A stretch of 64,000 nt of DNA from positions 467,940 to 531,939 of the forward strand of contig JACVTC010000127.1 in NCBI GenBank assembly GCA_016946835.1, written 5' to 3'. Shown piece by piece: positions 32,228-45,643 of the stretch. Every line of letters starts with the position of its first letter. Position 1 is the stretch's first letter. The translations under genes and the position numbers were made by a program. This DNA is from Neocallimastix lanati (nom. inval.). Taxonomy: Eukaryota > Neocallimastigomycota > Neocallimastigomycetes > Neocallimastigales > Neocallimastigaceae. Below the pieces are notes generated by a model, which was given only the letters and a program-made list of their open reading frames with translations, was not told where the DNA came from and ran no database searches.

Positions 32228-35200
32228 GTGCTTTATTGAGTTTCCAGAATCCCCGCCCAAAGTTAGTATCACCTAGTGGAATAGTAGTGTAAATATCAGT
32301 ATCTAATGGAGCGTTGAGATACGCAGCTTTAATATCTAATTGGTAGATATTCCAATTAAACTTAGCTGCTAAAGCGATAATAAGCTTTAATCCATCAATA
32401 TTTAAGGTAGGAGAATAAGTAAGTTCATAATCAATACCTCTACGTTGTTTAAAACCTCTAGCAACTAGGCGAGCTTTAAATCTAACAATATTATTATTAG
32501 AATCTTTTTTGGTAGCAAAAACCCATTTTATCGAAATAAGATTTTTGTTTTTAGGAATGTAATTAACGATGGACATAACATTATTATTGTATAAATTATT
32601 AAGTTCATCTTGTATAGCTTTATACCAGTAATTTTTATTAGGACAATTAATAGCTTCATTAAAACTATTAGGTGTATCAGTGTAAATTGTAAAAACCATT
32701 TTTTCATTATTGGAAACATCATATTTAGGCCGAGAGATATCATTAGTAATATTAGAGAAAGTTTCAGGACTTAAAGGACGTTTGAGTACGGACTGATTGT
32801 TAATCCCTGTCATATTATCAGTCATATTTACATCTTGGTCAGAAATAATGGAAATAATATTATTATTAATGTAATTAGTATCAGAACCTAAATCATGGTT
32901 AATAGAATAAGAATCCTGGGGAGTTTTATCGCCAATAGGAATAACATCATTTTCATCTAAATTTGAACAATTAGAAATGTTAATTGATAGATTATCATCA
33001 ACAGCATTATCTAGTAAATTTTCATTAGTAGCAATAATATTATTATTAAAATTGTCATCTTTAATATTTTTAGTGACAGAATCTTCATTATTTAAAGATT
33101 TATTAAGGGAAAGTTTAAATGTTTTATCAAAAGTATCATTTGTTACAGATGTATTGATTATATTATTATCATTAATTATATTTTTATTATTGACATTTTG
33201 AAAAAAAATTTTATTAATAAATTTTTGATTAAATTTTGAAAAATTTTTAAGTTTCATAGATTTATTACTGTTATCATTAATTTTATGTAACTTATTATCT
33301 TTATCAATAAATGTTGTAGATTCACGTGATGTATTAAAAGATTTTAATTTAGTGGAATTATTATTCATAATATTATTATTCTTCGTCATTATTGGGTCTG
33401 AATTTAAATTATGAGATTTAATTATTTTACCATTATCCAATGGTTGTAAATTAAATTTTTCTTCATTTTTTGAATAATTTTTATTATTAAAATTTTTTTC
33501 ATTTTTAAATTTAGAAATATCAATATTTTCTTTAAGCGTTTTTACAGGAGTACTGGCAGGGGAATTTTCGGTTGGCTTGGAATCATTTATATTTGAGTTA
33601 ACAGTATTAATCAGAGTCGGTAAAACGATATCATTTTTACAGGATTTTTTACTATATTCCTTATGGGTAATTGAAGGATTTTCAGCATCTTTTCCTTTTT
33701 CTGCCCAATTATGTTTATTTTTATAAGAATAACTGCATTCACCTTTTTCAATGTAAGAATTATTTACCACGTTTTTTAATGAATGATTCAAATTATTTTT
33801 ATTGTTTACATGGATATTGGTAAATATAAAATCATTATTATTATTATTTAAAGAATTGTTATTGACCTTTTGAAGTATATTTTGGTTTTCTAGTACTGTG
33901 TTAGTATTTTGTTTATTATAATTTTTATTTAAACGAACTATATTATTGTTACTATGTTTTACATTAGTTGAAATTTCATTATTTACTTCAGAAATTACAT
34001 TTGAATTAATATTATTTTTTGCGTATAAATTATTTTGTTCTAAAGTAATATTGTGTTTATTGTTATGTGTGTTATTTGTTTTATTAAAATCCAATAGTTT
34101 ATTTGTTTTTGTGTCCTTTTCTAAGGTTATGGTTTTAATTTTGTTATTTTTATTGTTTAAATTAATTATATCGTCGTTGTTAATATTATAAACCATATTT
34201 TCTTTACCTTTATCTATATTTTTATTATTATTCATATTATCTAAAGTATTAATAATTATTTTCGTGTTATTATCATGTAAATTATTTTCTGCTTCTATTT
34301 TATTATCCTCGTTATCCATGTTCATATTATTTAAATTATCGTTTACAATAATGTTATTTAAATCAATATTATTATTGTTTTCATTTAAATTATTATTTTC
34401 ATTGTTTAGAACATTATTTATGTTTTCTATATTATTAATTATATTTTCATTTATGATATGATTATTTTCATTATTATTATTATTTACTATATTATTATCA
34501 ATTTTTGTAAAAGAGAAATATGGGTCCACAAATCCTTCTTTCTCATATATATAGTTTGCTGGACATTCCTCTAAACATTCTACTTCTCTGACATGGTGTA
34601 TTCTTTTGTTTTTTATGTCCATAATCCTATATGAGTAATTTTTCTTGCTGAAACCAAGAAATATTCCTTCCTTTGCTTTTGGAGTGAAATTGGATTTGTT
34701 TTCCATATTATCAATATAATAACATTTACATCCAAAAGTTCTTAAGTGTTTTAAAGAAATACTTTTTCCTGATATGACTTCATCAGGTATTAAATTATTA
34801 TTTCCTTCATGAGGAATCATATTATACAAATAAGCCGCATGTCTTACTGCATATTCCCAGAAATTTTCAGATAATTTTGCCCAAAATAATAAAGTTTTAG
34901 CTGTGTTTTTTATTGTTTGATTTATCCTTTCGGCTTTTCCATTATTTTCTGGACAATATGGTGGAGAGAATGATTTTTCAATTCCATTATCTTTACAGTA
35001 TCTTCTTATTTTCTTATTTTTATATTCTTTACCACCATCTGTTTTAAATATTTTAACTTTATAATTATCAAATTGATTGTTAAGGTATTTTAGAAAATCG
35101 ATTATAATGTCTGGCGCTTCAGCTTTAGATTTTAAAGTGAAGAGCCAAACTTTCCACGAATATTCGTCCAAGAAAGTTATAAAATATTTTTTTGTCATTA

Positions 35201-37011
35201 ATAGAACTGTTATATGGCCCCGAAATGTCAGAGTGTATAACTTCAAGTATCTTGTTTGATTTAAGATTGTTCCCATTATGTGGGGAATGCTTCATTTTTA
35301 CTACTTTACATTCTTTACATTTTGGGATCTTGATCTCGTGTAGTTCTAAATGTTTAGAAATATTTCTTATATATTGATGGCCCATTCTTCTGTGCCATAT
35401 TTCTAGACTGTTTTGCCCTAAATCATCTAATGATAAAATATTTTGATTATTTATTATACTTTTTGTGTTTATTTTAAATTGATTAAAATCAGTTGATAGA
35501 AACGTTCCGATAACATTTTTATCACAGTCAGATATAGTCAATTTTACTTTTTCTTGACTTATTGGCTCAATAACGGATGTTATACCTATTTTTGCGAATT
35601 CGATAGCACTTATCAAGTTTTTATGTGCCTTTTTTGAATATAACACTTTGTTTAATTTTATATGGTAGTTGTTTATGGTAAATTCACAACTACCATATCC
35701 TTCAAAGTCTAAAGTAGTATTGTTTGCACATCTTAGTTGTACAAAATCTTCTTTATAATCTTTCAAAAGGTTTTTATCATTAGTTACATGTTCGTAAGCT
35801 CCACTATCATAATACCATTCAACTGTTTCATTACTTTCTATATTTCTTTCAATTATGTTTACAGATTTTTCATCATTATCTATATTATATGGTTCATTTA
35901 TTGATTCAATTATCAAAGCATCATTAATATGTGGTTCACATAATGGTCTGATGTCTTCAAAATTATCATCTCTTTCGCTGTCACTTTCTTCATATTTAGA
36001 AGTTATTTTTTCCACTAAACCAAATGATTTTAATTCTTTTTCTTCATTTTTATGGTTTTTCTGGTAGAGTGATTGTTGCCTCCCTTCCTTTTTGTTTTCT
36101 CTTGCTTTCATATTGTATTTACAATCTTTTGTGAGATGTCCTCTTATCTCACAAATATGACAATATAAATTTTTGTTAGTTTTGTTATTGTTTCTGTTTA
36201 TTTTCTTAACAAAACCTTTTCCTTTATGATAGTTTTTATTTTTATAACGTTTTTCAATTAGATCTATATCCATTGGATCATCATGATCATCATGTTCATC
36301 CATTGTATTTTCCCAATTTTCTAGATATGATCTAGCTGAAATTCTATCTTTTATACTTTCATATAATTGTCTGGCGGTAGTTTCTAAAGTTACATCTATA
36401 ATGTTTTTAAAGTCATTTGGTAAAATATTGAACATGTACTTTAATTTTTCCCTTTCAGTCAAATTTACTCCGGCATCTTCCATTTCACCGAATATTTCAT
36501 TTACGCTATCAGCCATCTTCATTATTTGGCTGCGGTCATTTGCCTTAAGTTTTCGCAATTTCTTGAGCCAGTATTCAGTGTCATTATTCTTATCACCGTA
36601 TTTTGAAGTTAGTTTTTCCATAATTGTGAATGTTTTCTTCATTCTATTAACTTCCCTTAATATTTTTTCTTCAACGTTTTGAATTACCATAAGCATTAAC
36701 TGAGAGTCTTTCTCTTCTGCTTTAGCAATGATTCTATTTCGGTTTTGAGTAAACACTTCATTGTAGTTTACATTTTCTCCATGATTTAATTGTAATTCCT
36801 CAATAATCTTCAGGATAACTTTTACCGTCTTAGATTCTTCATTAGGATTAAGCATATAGTTATTATCCTTCAGGTGAGAGATAACATCTTCTTCAATGAA
36901 TTCTTCCATTCCATATCTCCTAGCTGCAGTCATGATAAGGAAATTCCATGTGGCAAAATTGGATACACCACGAAGACGTTGGTCCTTAGCTAAGTTAAAT
37001 TGATAGGCCAT
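32228..37011 (-). pseudogene. Element B gag and pol, N-terminal section
   Basis: The larger part of B's coding region, on the right of inserted element C. It starts at the ATG at 37011 (MAYQFNLAKDQRLRG, close to the start of A's gag) and holds gag, a CCHC knuckle (CHICEIRGHLTKDC), protease, integrase finger and core, the Asn-rich spacer and the beginning of RT. Similarity to A is clear throughout except in the Asn-rich spacer, where only short islands persist. The region is not fully open (about one small break besides the large insertion) and is a fossil. Confidence 0.9.
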
Positions 37012-37069
37012 CTTAATACTTTGTTAAAATCGATTTTTAAATTTAAAGCTTTGTAATTTATTATAGAGT

Positions 37070-37085
37070 ACTGAGACTCTTAATC
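37070..37085 (-). other. Element B primer-binding site (same as A)
   Basis: ACTGAGACTCTTAATC on the window strand, identical to the element A site although the surrounding leader differs. It is 6 nt from the TG of the LTR, or abutting it if the LTR is taken as 247 bp. Confidence 0.6.
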
Positions 37086-37091
37086 TATTAT

Positions 37092-37332
37092 TGTTTAATA
37101 TTTATTTATTAATAATTAGATATATAACGCAAGTGTTATATAAATGGTTAACAAAGATTTAAAGTACAGATAAAATTACATGTTTTTATATTTAATTGTG
37201 GCTTGTTCTAGATACATACTAATTTATATTTTAATTTGTAATTACAATATATTTAATATAATTTAATTTAATATTTTATTAAACTTAAGCTAGACTATAA
37301 CTTTATATTAATAAAATTAACATACGTTAACA
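37092..37332 (-). repeat. Element B 5' LTR
   Basis: 241-bp repeat, no difference seen from 18632-18872. It is followed directly by (ATT)n. Confidence 0.92.
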
Positions 37333-37398
<66 letters not shown>

Positions 37399-37570
37399 TT
37401 TATTTTTATTTTTATTTTTATTTTTATTTTTATTTTTATTTTTATTTTTATTTTTATTTTTATTTTTATTTTTATTTTTATTTTTATTTTTATTTTTATT
37501 TTTATTTTTATTTTTATTTTTATTTTTATTTTTATTTTTATTTTTATTTTTATTTTTATTATTATTTTTA
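37333..37570. repeat. (ATT)n followed by hexamer (ATTTTT)n
   Basis: Trinucleotide array to about 37396, then a clean hexanucleotide array to about 37560. It marks the right edge of the copia cluster. The following 37571-38475 is homopolymer-rich spacer without a gene, forming the 3' flank of the ZIP gene. Confidence 0.95.
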
Positions 37571-37594
37571 TCTTTATTTTTATTGTTAGTTTTA

Positions 37595-37625
<31 letters not shown>

Positions 37626-37973
37626 GTTATTACTATAATTATTATTTTATATATATATATATTTAATTTTATTTAAATTTTGAATACATGAATTATTTCG
37701 GATGTCATACGCACAATATAAATAAATTAGAATAAAAAAAAAAAAATAAAAATAAAAAATAAAATAAAATAAAATAACATAAAATAAGAAAACCAGAAAT
37801 AAAATAGATAAAACCATATTTATTTTATATATATTATTTTTTAATTTATAATTGATAATAAATATTAATAAATAAAAAAATTCTTATGTAAATATTATTT
37901 ATTTTTTTTTTTTCTTAAAAAAAAAAAAAAAGATAGTTATTATTTATATATATCATATAAATATATATCTACA

Positions 37974-38014
<41 letters not shown>

Positions 38015-38117
38015 TTTTAAAAAAAAAAAAAAACATATCAAATTGGGTATACTTCTTAAAATATTATTTTGAAAATAAACTACTTTTTAAATTATTCCCT
38101 TAATAACTATCTTTAAA

Positions 38118-38148
<31 letters not shown>

Positions 38149-38161
38149 TTATAAATAATTA

Positions 38162-38192
<31 letters not shown>

Positions 38193-38475
38193 ATATTTAA
38201 ATAAATAAATAAACTTATGAAAATAAAAAAAAATTTTTTTCATAAATATCTTAATAAATAAATTAATAAGTTAAAATAATTTAAACTGAAATAAAAAATT
38301 ACTTCTTTTTCTAATTTTCTTTTTTACTTTTTTCTGCTTTCTCTAAAAAATTTTTTTTTTCTTTTTGCAAAAAAAAATAATAAAAAATCTTTTTTTTTTA
38401 AATATCTTTTTGTAAATAACAATTTTTTTTTTTTTTTTAAAAAAAAATTATTATATTTATATTGCTATTAATTAT

Positions 38476-39913
38476 TTAAGCCCAAACACCAATTAAAGCA
38501 ATTATGAAAAGACCTATGTAGAATGAAAAGAGTTGAATATTTTTTCCAATAAGATTAGTATTCTTCCAAGTACATGAAGTACAATGACGAGATAAAATAT
38601 TAACTAAAATATCATAAATAAGAACACCAGCAGCCATTGAATCAATAATACCTTGAAGTGTAATATAAATTTTACTTGTTGGTTCAAGGGAAGAACGAAG
38701 AATTAAACCAATTACTCCACCAAATGGCATAGTACAACTATATAATATAATCATAAATATAATTGAACCAATATGTTTGAAATGGGCTTCAATAAATACT
38801 GATGAAAGAGACACACCTTCGAAGAATTGATGAAACATTAAAGCAATCATTAAAACAACTAATCCATGAGATTCTAAACCAAAGGCGATACCAATTAAAA
38901 CAGAATGAAATGAAATACCAATTTCTAATAAGTAACATACTAATTGTCTCTCTTTTCTTTCCATTAAATGTAAAATTTCATGTTGATTAGCAGCACAGTT
39001 ATCAACCGCAGGTACTAATGATACCTTATTATTCTTTTCGTGCCACTGTTTACCATTTGTATTACTATCTTTTGAATCTCTTGCTGTTTCATCTGAAGAA
39101 TAAGAATCTTCATTATTAGTAATATCACCTTCTTCTAATTTGATAATTTCACTTTTTTCATGTTTTAAAACTTTATTACTACATTCTGATGAACTATGAA
39201 CATGAAGATGGTCATGATTATGCTTATCTTCTAAGAAATGGCTAGCATAAACTTGAACAAAATGTGTTATAAGAATACCAATAATGGCAAATGCACCAGC
39301 AAATGAAGTATATTTTTCGTTAAAAAGTTCATATGTATATTTGCTTGTTAATAATTCATTAGCAGGTGATAACATATGAATAAATGCTACACCTAAAATA
39401 ACACCAGTACCAAATAATTTAACACTTCCGAAAAGAATTGTATCTTCTTTGAAGAAAGACCTTTCATTATTTTTATTATAATTTTTTAAATTAAAATTTT
39501 ATATTTATAAAAAATACATTAATTAATAACGGTAAATTATTTTTACAATTAATAATCAAAAAAATTTTTATTGTTAAATTATTAATAGAACACTTACTTG
39601 TTTTTTAATAGCACTGGAAGAACAGTTCCTATTAATGAACAAATTAATACTGAAACAATACCTATAATTGTGACATAAATTCCATATTCTCTTTCCTCCT
39701 CCTCTTCTTCTTCATGATCATGATCATGATCTTCATCTTCTTCTAAATGGTCAACTATTATATTAAATAAAAATGTATTATTAACTCATTCGTTCCTACA
39801 TCAAATATCATATATTTTAAATGAAAAATTTAAAATTTATACTTACTTCCATGAGAAGCTACTAATTGAATAATATATAATAATAATAATAAATATTTAT
39901 AAATTGATTTCAT
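38476..39913 (-). CDS. ZIP-family metal transporter, complete, three exons
   Basis: Exon 1 is 39847-39913, exon 2 is 39598-39754 and exon 3 is 38476-39460; introns run GTAAGT...AG. The joined frame is 402 residues and starts at the ATG at 39913. A signal peptide-like start (MKSIYKYLLLLLYIIQLVAS) leads into an acidic His-rich extracellular stretch (HLEEDEDHDHDHEEEEEE), then about eight membrane segments. The long cytoplasmic loop has the His cluster HNHDHLHVH typical of ZIP proteins. The metal-site helices show HSVLIGIAFG (about residue 260) and HQFFEG (about 285), the TM4 and TM5 signatures of Zrt/Irt-like importers. It should import Zn2+ or Fe2+ into the cytosol. Exon structure and phases match the gene at the left edge, so the two are duplicates. 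Splice sites are inferred by reading, not from transcripts. Confidence 0.93.
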
Positions 39914-42335
39914 TTTACAATTATTTATTTTTTTTTCCTGAATCTTTACAATTTTTCTTCTTTTTTTTTTAAATTAAATTAATACAATATATATATTTTT
40001 TTTATTTCTTATATTTTCTTTTTATTATCAATAAAACTTAAAATATCATCAAAATACATTAATCAAAAAAATTAACAATTAAAAAAAAAAAAAAAAAAAA
40101 AAAATACAGGTATTTATATTATTTTGTTTTATTTTTTTAATTATTATAATTTTATAAACAATAAAAAAAAAAAAAAAAAGCTTATATATTTAAAGTTATA
40201 AAAATTGAATATATTGATAATATAAATATATATTATTATACTATACTTTTATATTTAATTTATATAATATATAGAAATAAAAGATCTTATTTCCATTTAT
40301 TCTATCAATATTTTTTCTAAATATTATATGGAATAATACATATTATATTATATATACCCAATATATAATTTTCAGCCAATTGTTTTATAGTTTTTTAAAT
40401 ATATTAAAAACTTATTATTGGGTTATGAATATATTAGAATTTTTTCTATATATTTTTAATATATTTATTATCATATGCATATTAAATATATACTATCTGT
40501 TATAATATAAAATATATTTATTATTTTTTTTAGTAAATCTTTCTAGTAATATTTGGAACAAATGATATGTGTCCTTTTTTTCTTTTATTAATGAACTGTA
40601 ATTCATTTGTAATTAAATATAAATAACTGGAATTAATTATTACATTTTATATAGTTTAATTTAAAAAAAACTCTTTTAATATAATTTGAACATTGAATTT
40701 TTTTTTCCCTCACATTTAAATACTAACTGTAATTTTTTTAATACAAAATAACTGAACTTAATTATTACATTAATACATATAGTTTATTTAAAAAAAATAT
40801 ATACATATTTTAATAAAATTTGAACAATACATTTTTTTCCTTAAATTTGAATACTTTTATTGCTTTAAAATTTGATTATACTTTCATTTAATGAAAAATA
40901 AATATTTACTAATTTTTTAATGAAATTTATAATATATATATATAATATAATTTTCAATCTTTTGATAGTAAAAAAAGATATCTAAAATATCTATATTATA
41001 TAATATAAAAAATATATTAAAAATTTATCTTTATTAAATATTTCAATAATTAAAATTAAAAAAGAGAAAAATAAAAAGTTTTAAACTAAGAAAATTTTCG
41101 CTTATTTATAATAATTTTGAAAATGCTTCAATTTTTTTAAACTAGATATTAAAGTTAATTATAATTATAACAAGATACTTTAAATAAATTTTCATTCATT
41201 ATTATTTTATCATTATTTTCTTTTTTATTAATACATTCTAATATATTTTATTTTCATAAATTAAATAAATCATTTTATATGTAATATAAATTATTTCAAC
41301 TTAGTTTATTATATATTTATTATAATGAAATTTAATAGCTATTTATTAACGTTTATTTGTGTATTAAATTTATTATCAATTTATAATAAATGATTAAATA
41401 TTATTGAAAAGTTCTTCAAATTTTGACAGTTTTAAAGCTAAAAGTAATAATAAATATTATTATTAAAATTTACCAAAAAATATACTTTCCAAAGAATATT
41501 ATATAAAATATTTTTAATATTTTTGGATACTTTAAAAAAAAAATACTCCACAATTATTGATATTTACTTTACTATATTACTATTTATTATTTATTATTTA
41601 TTATTATTAATTTTATTTTATTATTTATTTAGCTATTAATAATCTGAATAGTTTATTATAATATATTATAATAATGTAATTTTTATAATTTTTAGTTTAT
41701 AAAATTTTCAATATAAATATTTTAGTTAAATATATATTTTCATAATAAATATAGTACATTTAAATTTCATACAGTATATTACAATATACTATTATATATA
41801 ATTTCATTAGTAATTTAAAGTATTTATTTTTAATAAAACCTTAAAAACTTTAAATTGCAAATGAAGATGAAAAATTGCGAAAAACTTTAAAAACCTTAAA
41901 TTTGTAATAATTATTTTTCTAATCCAATAATATTTGACGATGTATTATGGTTAAGTTATTCAAAATAAAAAGTATTTATTATATAAAGTAATATAATCAA
42001 ATATATGATGCATAATATATTATTTTATTAAACAATAATGCAATAAATATATATTAATAATAATAACAATATAATAATATTAATAATAAAATTAATACTA
42101 TAATATAATATAAAATAAAAATATTAATAAAAAAATATTTTATAATTAAAAGTATTATATTTAATATTATATAAATATTAAAATTATAGAAATATAAAAA
42201 TATATATATATTTTTTTGTTATTAAAAATATCGTTATTATTTACATATTTATTATAAAAATATTTTTTTTTAAAAAAAAAATAAGATTAAGATTAAAACA
42301 AAAAAAAAATATATATATATATATATATGTTTTTT
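39914..42335. other. AT-rich intergenic spacer
   Basis: Upstream of the ZIP gene. Only A/T homopolymers and short AT repeats (for example 40080-40103 and 40162-40179). No open frame, element or RNA gene seen. Confidence 0.6.
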
Positions 42336-42725
42336 TTTTTTTTTTTTTTTGGAGACTGGGATTAACAAAAGGGGAGGACAATTGGACCTTCATTATCTGC
42401 CTTAAACGTATCAAGCTCTCATTTGATTCTTTGCCATGCGTTGACTCGAACAATCGTTCTAAGTAAGGCTAATATGGAAGATATTCTCTATACGTCGCTT
42501 TCAGCCGCTTTATACAATGTGCTTCGTTTCAGTCATCTTTTGAGCCATCATTGAGTAAAGAACAAGCACATTAATCCTTTCAGAAATTAAGTGCTCTCTG
42601 CACTAGTAGTTATATAGTCTAGCAACAGGAATACTTATTATGGAGAGCTAACATCAATATCCAACTTCATTTATAGGGAAAAACATCTTGGGAAGATGAA
42701 AAAATTGTACCATATAAATTCAAGA
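42336..42725 (-). mobile_element. A-tailed SINE-like retroposon, copy 1
   Basis: A block of ordinary base composition in AT desert, preceded by a T run (an A-tail on the minus strand). Its 3' part (AGACTGGGATTAAC, then GGGGAGGACAATTGG) and its 5' part (TTCATTTATAGGGAAAAAC... TCCAGAAACCT) both match the block at 49981-50300. The middle, about 200 bp, is extra here. A possible pol III B-box (GTTCGAGTC on the minus strand) lies near 42437. No coding frame. The 5' end is shorter than in the other copy. Confidence 0.55.
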
Positions 42726-43376
<651 letters not shown>

Positions 43377-44426
43377 ACTTTTATTATTATTTTTATTACA
43401 ATTATTTACTTTTATTATTATTATTATTATTATTATTCATTATTATTATTATTATTATTTATTTATTAGTAATTATTAATTTATTTATTTATTTATTTAT
43501 TTATTTTTTACTTTTAACCTATTATATATTTAAACTAATCAATTTTCTTAAAAAAATTTTTTTTTTTTAATTTATTTTATAATATATAAAATTTTTAATT
43601 TTAAATATAAATTAATTAAATAATTCTGTTACTGTTATATTAATTATAAAATATATTTTTGAAAAGTTGAATTGCTCTATTTCCCAGGTTTAAAATGTCA
43701 TATTGATTTCTGTTTATGATACTAAATATTTAATTTTTATTCCTTTTTTTGTTATTTTTATTAACATATGTTATTTTTAAATTACAATATAAAATATAAT
43801 ATTTAATTTAAATAATAAAGGTATATAGAGAAAGAACTATTTTATAAAGAAATAAAAATTAAATAAAACTTGTTTAGAATGAAAAACAATTATTAAAAAC
43901 TTATTTTGAAAAAAAGGGTGTCTATATTATTAATATTATTTATTATGAAATTTTTTTATTATTTCTATAACAACTTCAAATTCATTTAACATTAAGAAAA
44001 AACAGAAAATACGCTTCAATTGATTTACTTATTATTAATTATATTTATACATATTAATAATATTTTTTATTAAATATATTAATATTAATAATGGAAAGAA
44101 TTTTATAATAATTTGAATAAAATAAAATTGATAAAAGTTTGATTATTTTAAATATAATATTACATTAACTATTATTTTTTTATAAAACTTTTATCAATGT
44201 AATATTATATTTAAAATAATCATAGTATAATGATATATCTTAACTAAATCAAATAAATTACATCCATAATATATTGTATATACATAGTTTTTGGAGTAAA
44301 TGACTATTTAACTATTTAACGTAATTAATTGTAAATTTGTCTTTTTCTATTGTAATATCAAATAATACACTTTAATGATAGCTCTAAAGATTTTTAATAT
44401 ATATTTTTTTTTCATATTTCTTTTTT

Positions 44427-44428
44427 TA

Positions 44429-44469
<41 letters not shown>

Positions 44470-44640
44470 CAGGAAAATTAAAGAGGCTCTACATAATTGA
44501 TAATTATAAAAATGATCAATTACGTATCGCCTTACAGTTTCGGTGTTGACATGTTCCAATCCTTAGGCAAGTTTAATCTAGTAAGACTTTACCTGAAAAA
44601 AGGCTTATTTAAGTAGGTGTTTAAAGAGAGTGAAATTATT
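44427..44640 (-). mobile_element. Possible A-tailed retroposed sequence
   Basis: A non-low-complexity block of about 180 bp directly after a T run of roughly 40 (an A-tail on the minus strand). It ends GTCT before the tail, like the SINE-like copies, and has a weakly similar GTTGACATGTTCCAATC segment, but I could not align it further. It could be another retroposon or a processed transcript of an unknown gene. Confidence 0.3.
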
Positions 44641-44866
44641 ATTTTAAGAATATTCTATGTTGAATATTAACTTTTCTTTCAAAAATATTTTTTTATTTTA
44701 ATATTTTAATGAAAAGATTTAATGTAATAATTTTAATATTATTATTATTATTTTATAACATATAAATAATATTAATAATATATAATTCTTTTTTTAAAAA
44801 AGACAAATTAAATATTTATATTACTTTATATTATATAAATATATTTTTATATCCATATATGTTTTC

Positions 44867-44897
<31 letters not shown>

Positions 44898-45472
44898 AAA
44901 ATTAATAATAAAAATAAATCAAATTAATAAATAAAATGATAGATTAATATGTTATAATTATTGATTGAAATATATATATTTATGAATTCTTATTATTTAA
45001 AATAAAAAAATTATTTTTTAAACATTTTCATTATTAGAATTTACAATTATTATTCACAAAAACTTCCTCTAATAACAATTCAATAGCTTATATTTATAAT
45101 GATTATTGTAATCAATATAATAATTGTATTAAAAATAATAATATGTATGTTTTTAAATAATGCAATACAATAAAAAATAGACTCTTAAATAAAATAAAAA
45201 TATTAATATTCTTATTATTTTAATACACTAATTAATATTATTGAATATATAAAATATTTAATGCTCAATAATTATTAATTCAATTTAACTTCATATATAA
45301 TTATTACTTTTTTTATTACATTTTTATTATTTATTTTATACAAATTTTAAAATAATTGTGATTTTTATAATAATTTATTACTAATTTATTACATTTTTAC
45401 TTTTTTTTCTTTTTGAAAAATAGCTTCTGTAATAACTTTATAAAATTTTAATATATTTATTAAAATTTTTAT

Positions 45473-45473
<1 letters not shown>
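44641..45473. other. AT-rich spacer downstream of the xylanase gene
   Basis: No gene seen. It holds an A run at about 44870-44895. Confidence 0.6.

Positions 45474-45548
<75 letters not shown>
45474..45548. repeat. 75-bp poly-T run
   Basis: Uninterrupted T homopolymer about 95 bp downstream of the xylanase stop codon. Its exact length is doubtful with most sequencing methods. Confidence 0.9.
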
Positions 45549-45554
<6 letters not shown>

Positions 45555-45643
45555 TGGAAAATTTTTTACATCAAAAAATTAATGCTTAATTAAAAATATT
45601 TATTCACATATTAATAAACAATACAGCACTTAAACTGATTTGC

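Larger units (their letters stand above)
18632..37332 (-). mobile_element. Ty1/copia LTR retrotransposon B, broken and split by element C
   Basis: LTRs of 241 bp at 18632-18872 and 37092-37332 look identical. If the shared TATTAT outside the TG is counted they are 247 bp and the primer-binding site abuts the LTR, as in A. Internal parts are gag with CCHC, protease, integrase, an Asn-rich spacer, RT and RNase H, in copia order. The coding region is interrupted within RT by Ty3/gypsy element C, plus about one smaller break, so B is dead. Identical LTRs mean the insertion is recent, and C is younger still. Without C, B would be about 6.4 kb, the same size as A. Confidence 0.93.

Noticed and set aside
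42241-42453. 70-codon frame with a Lys run (and 44347-44559, similar)
   Set aside because: Both run through the A-tail of a SINE-like or retroposed block; no homology recognised.
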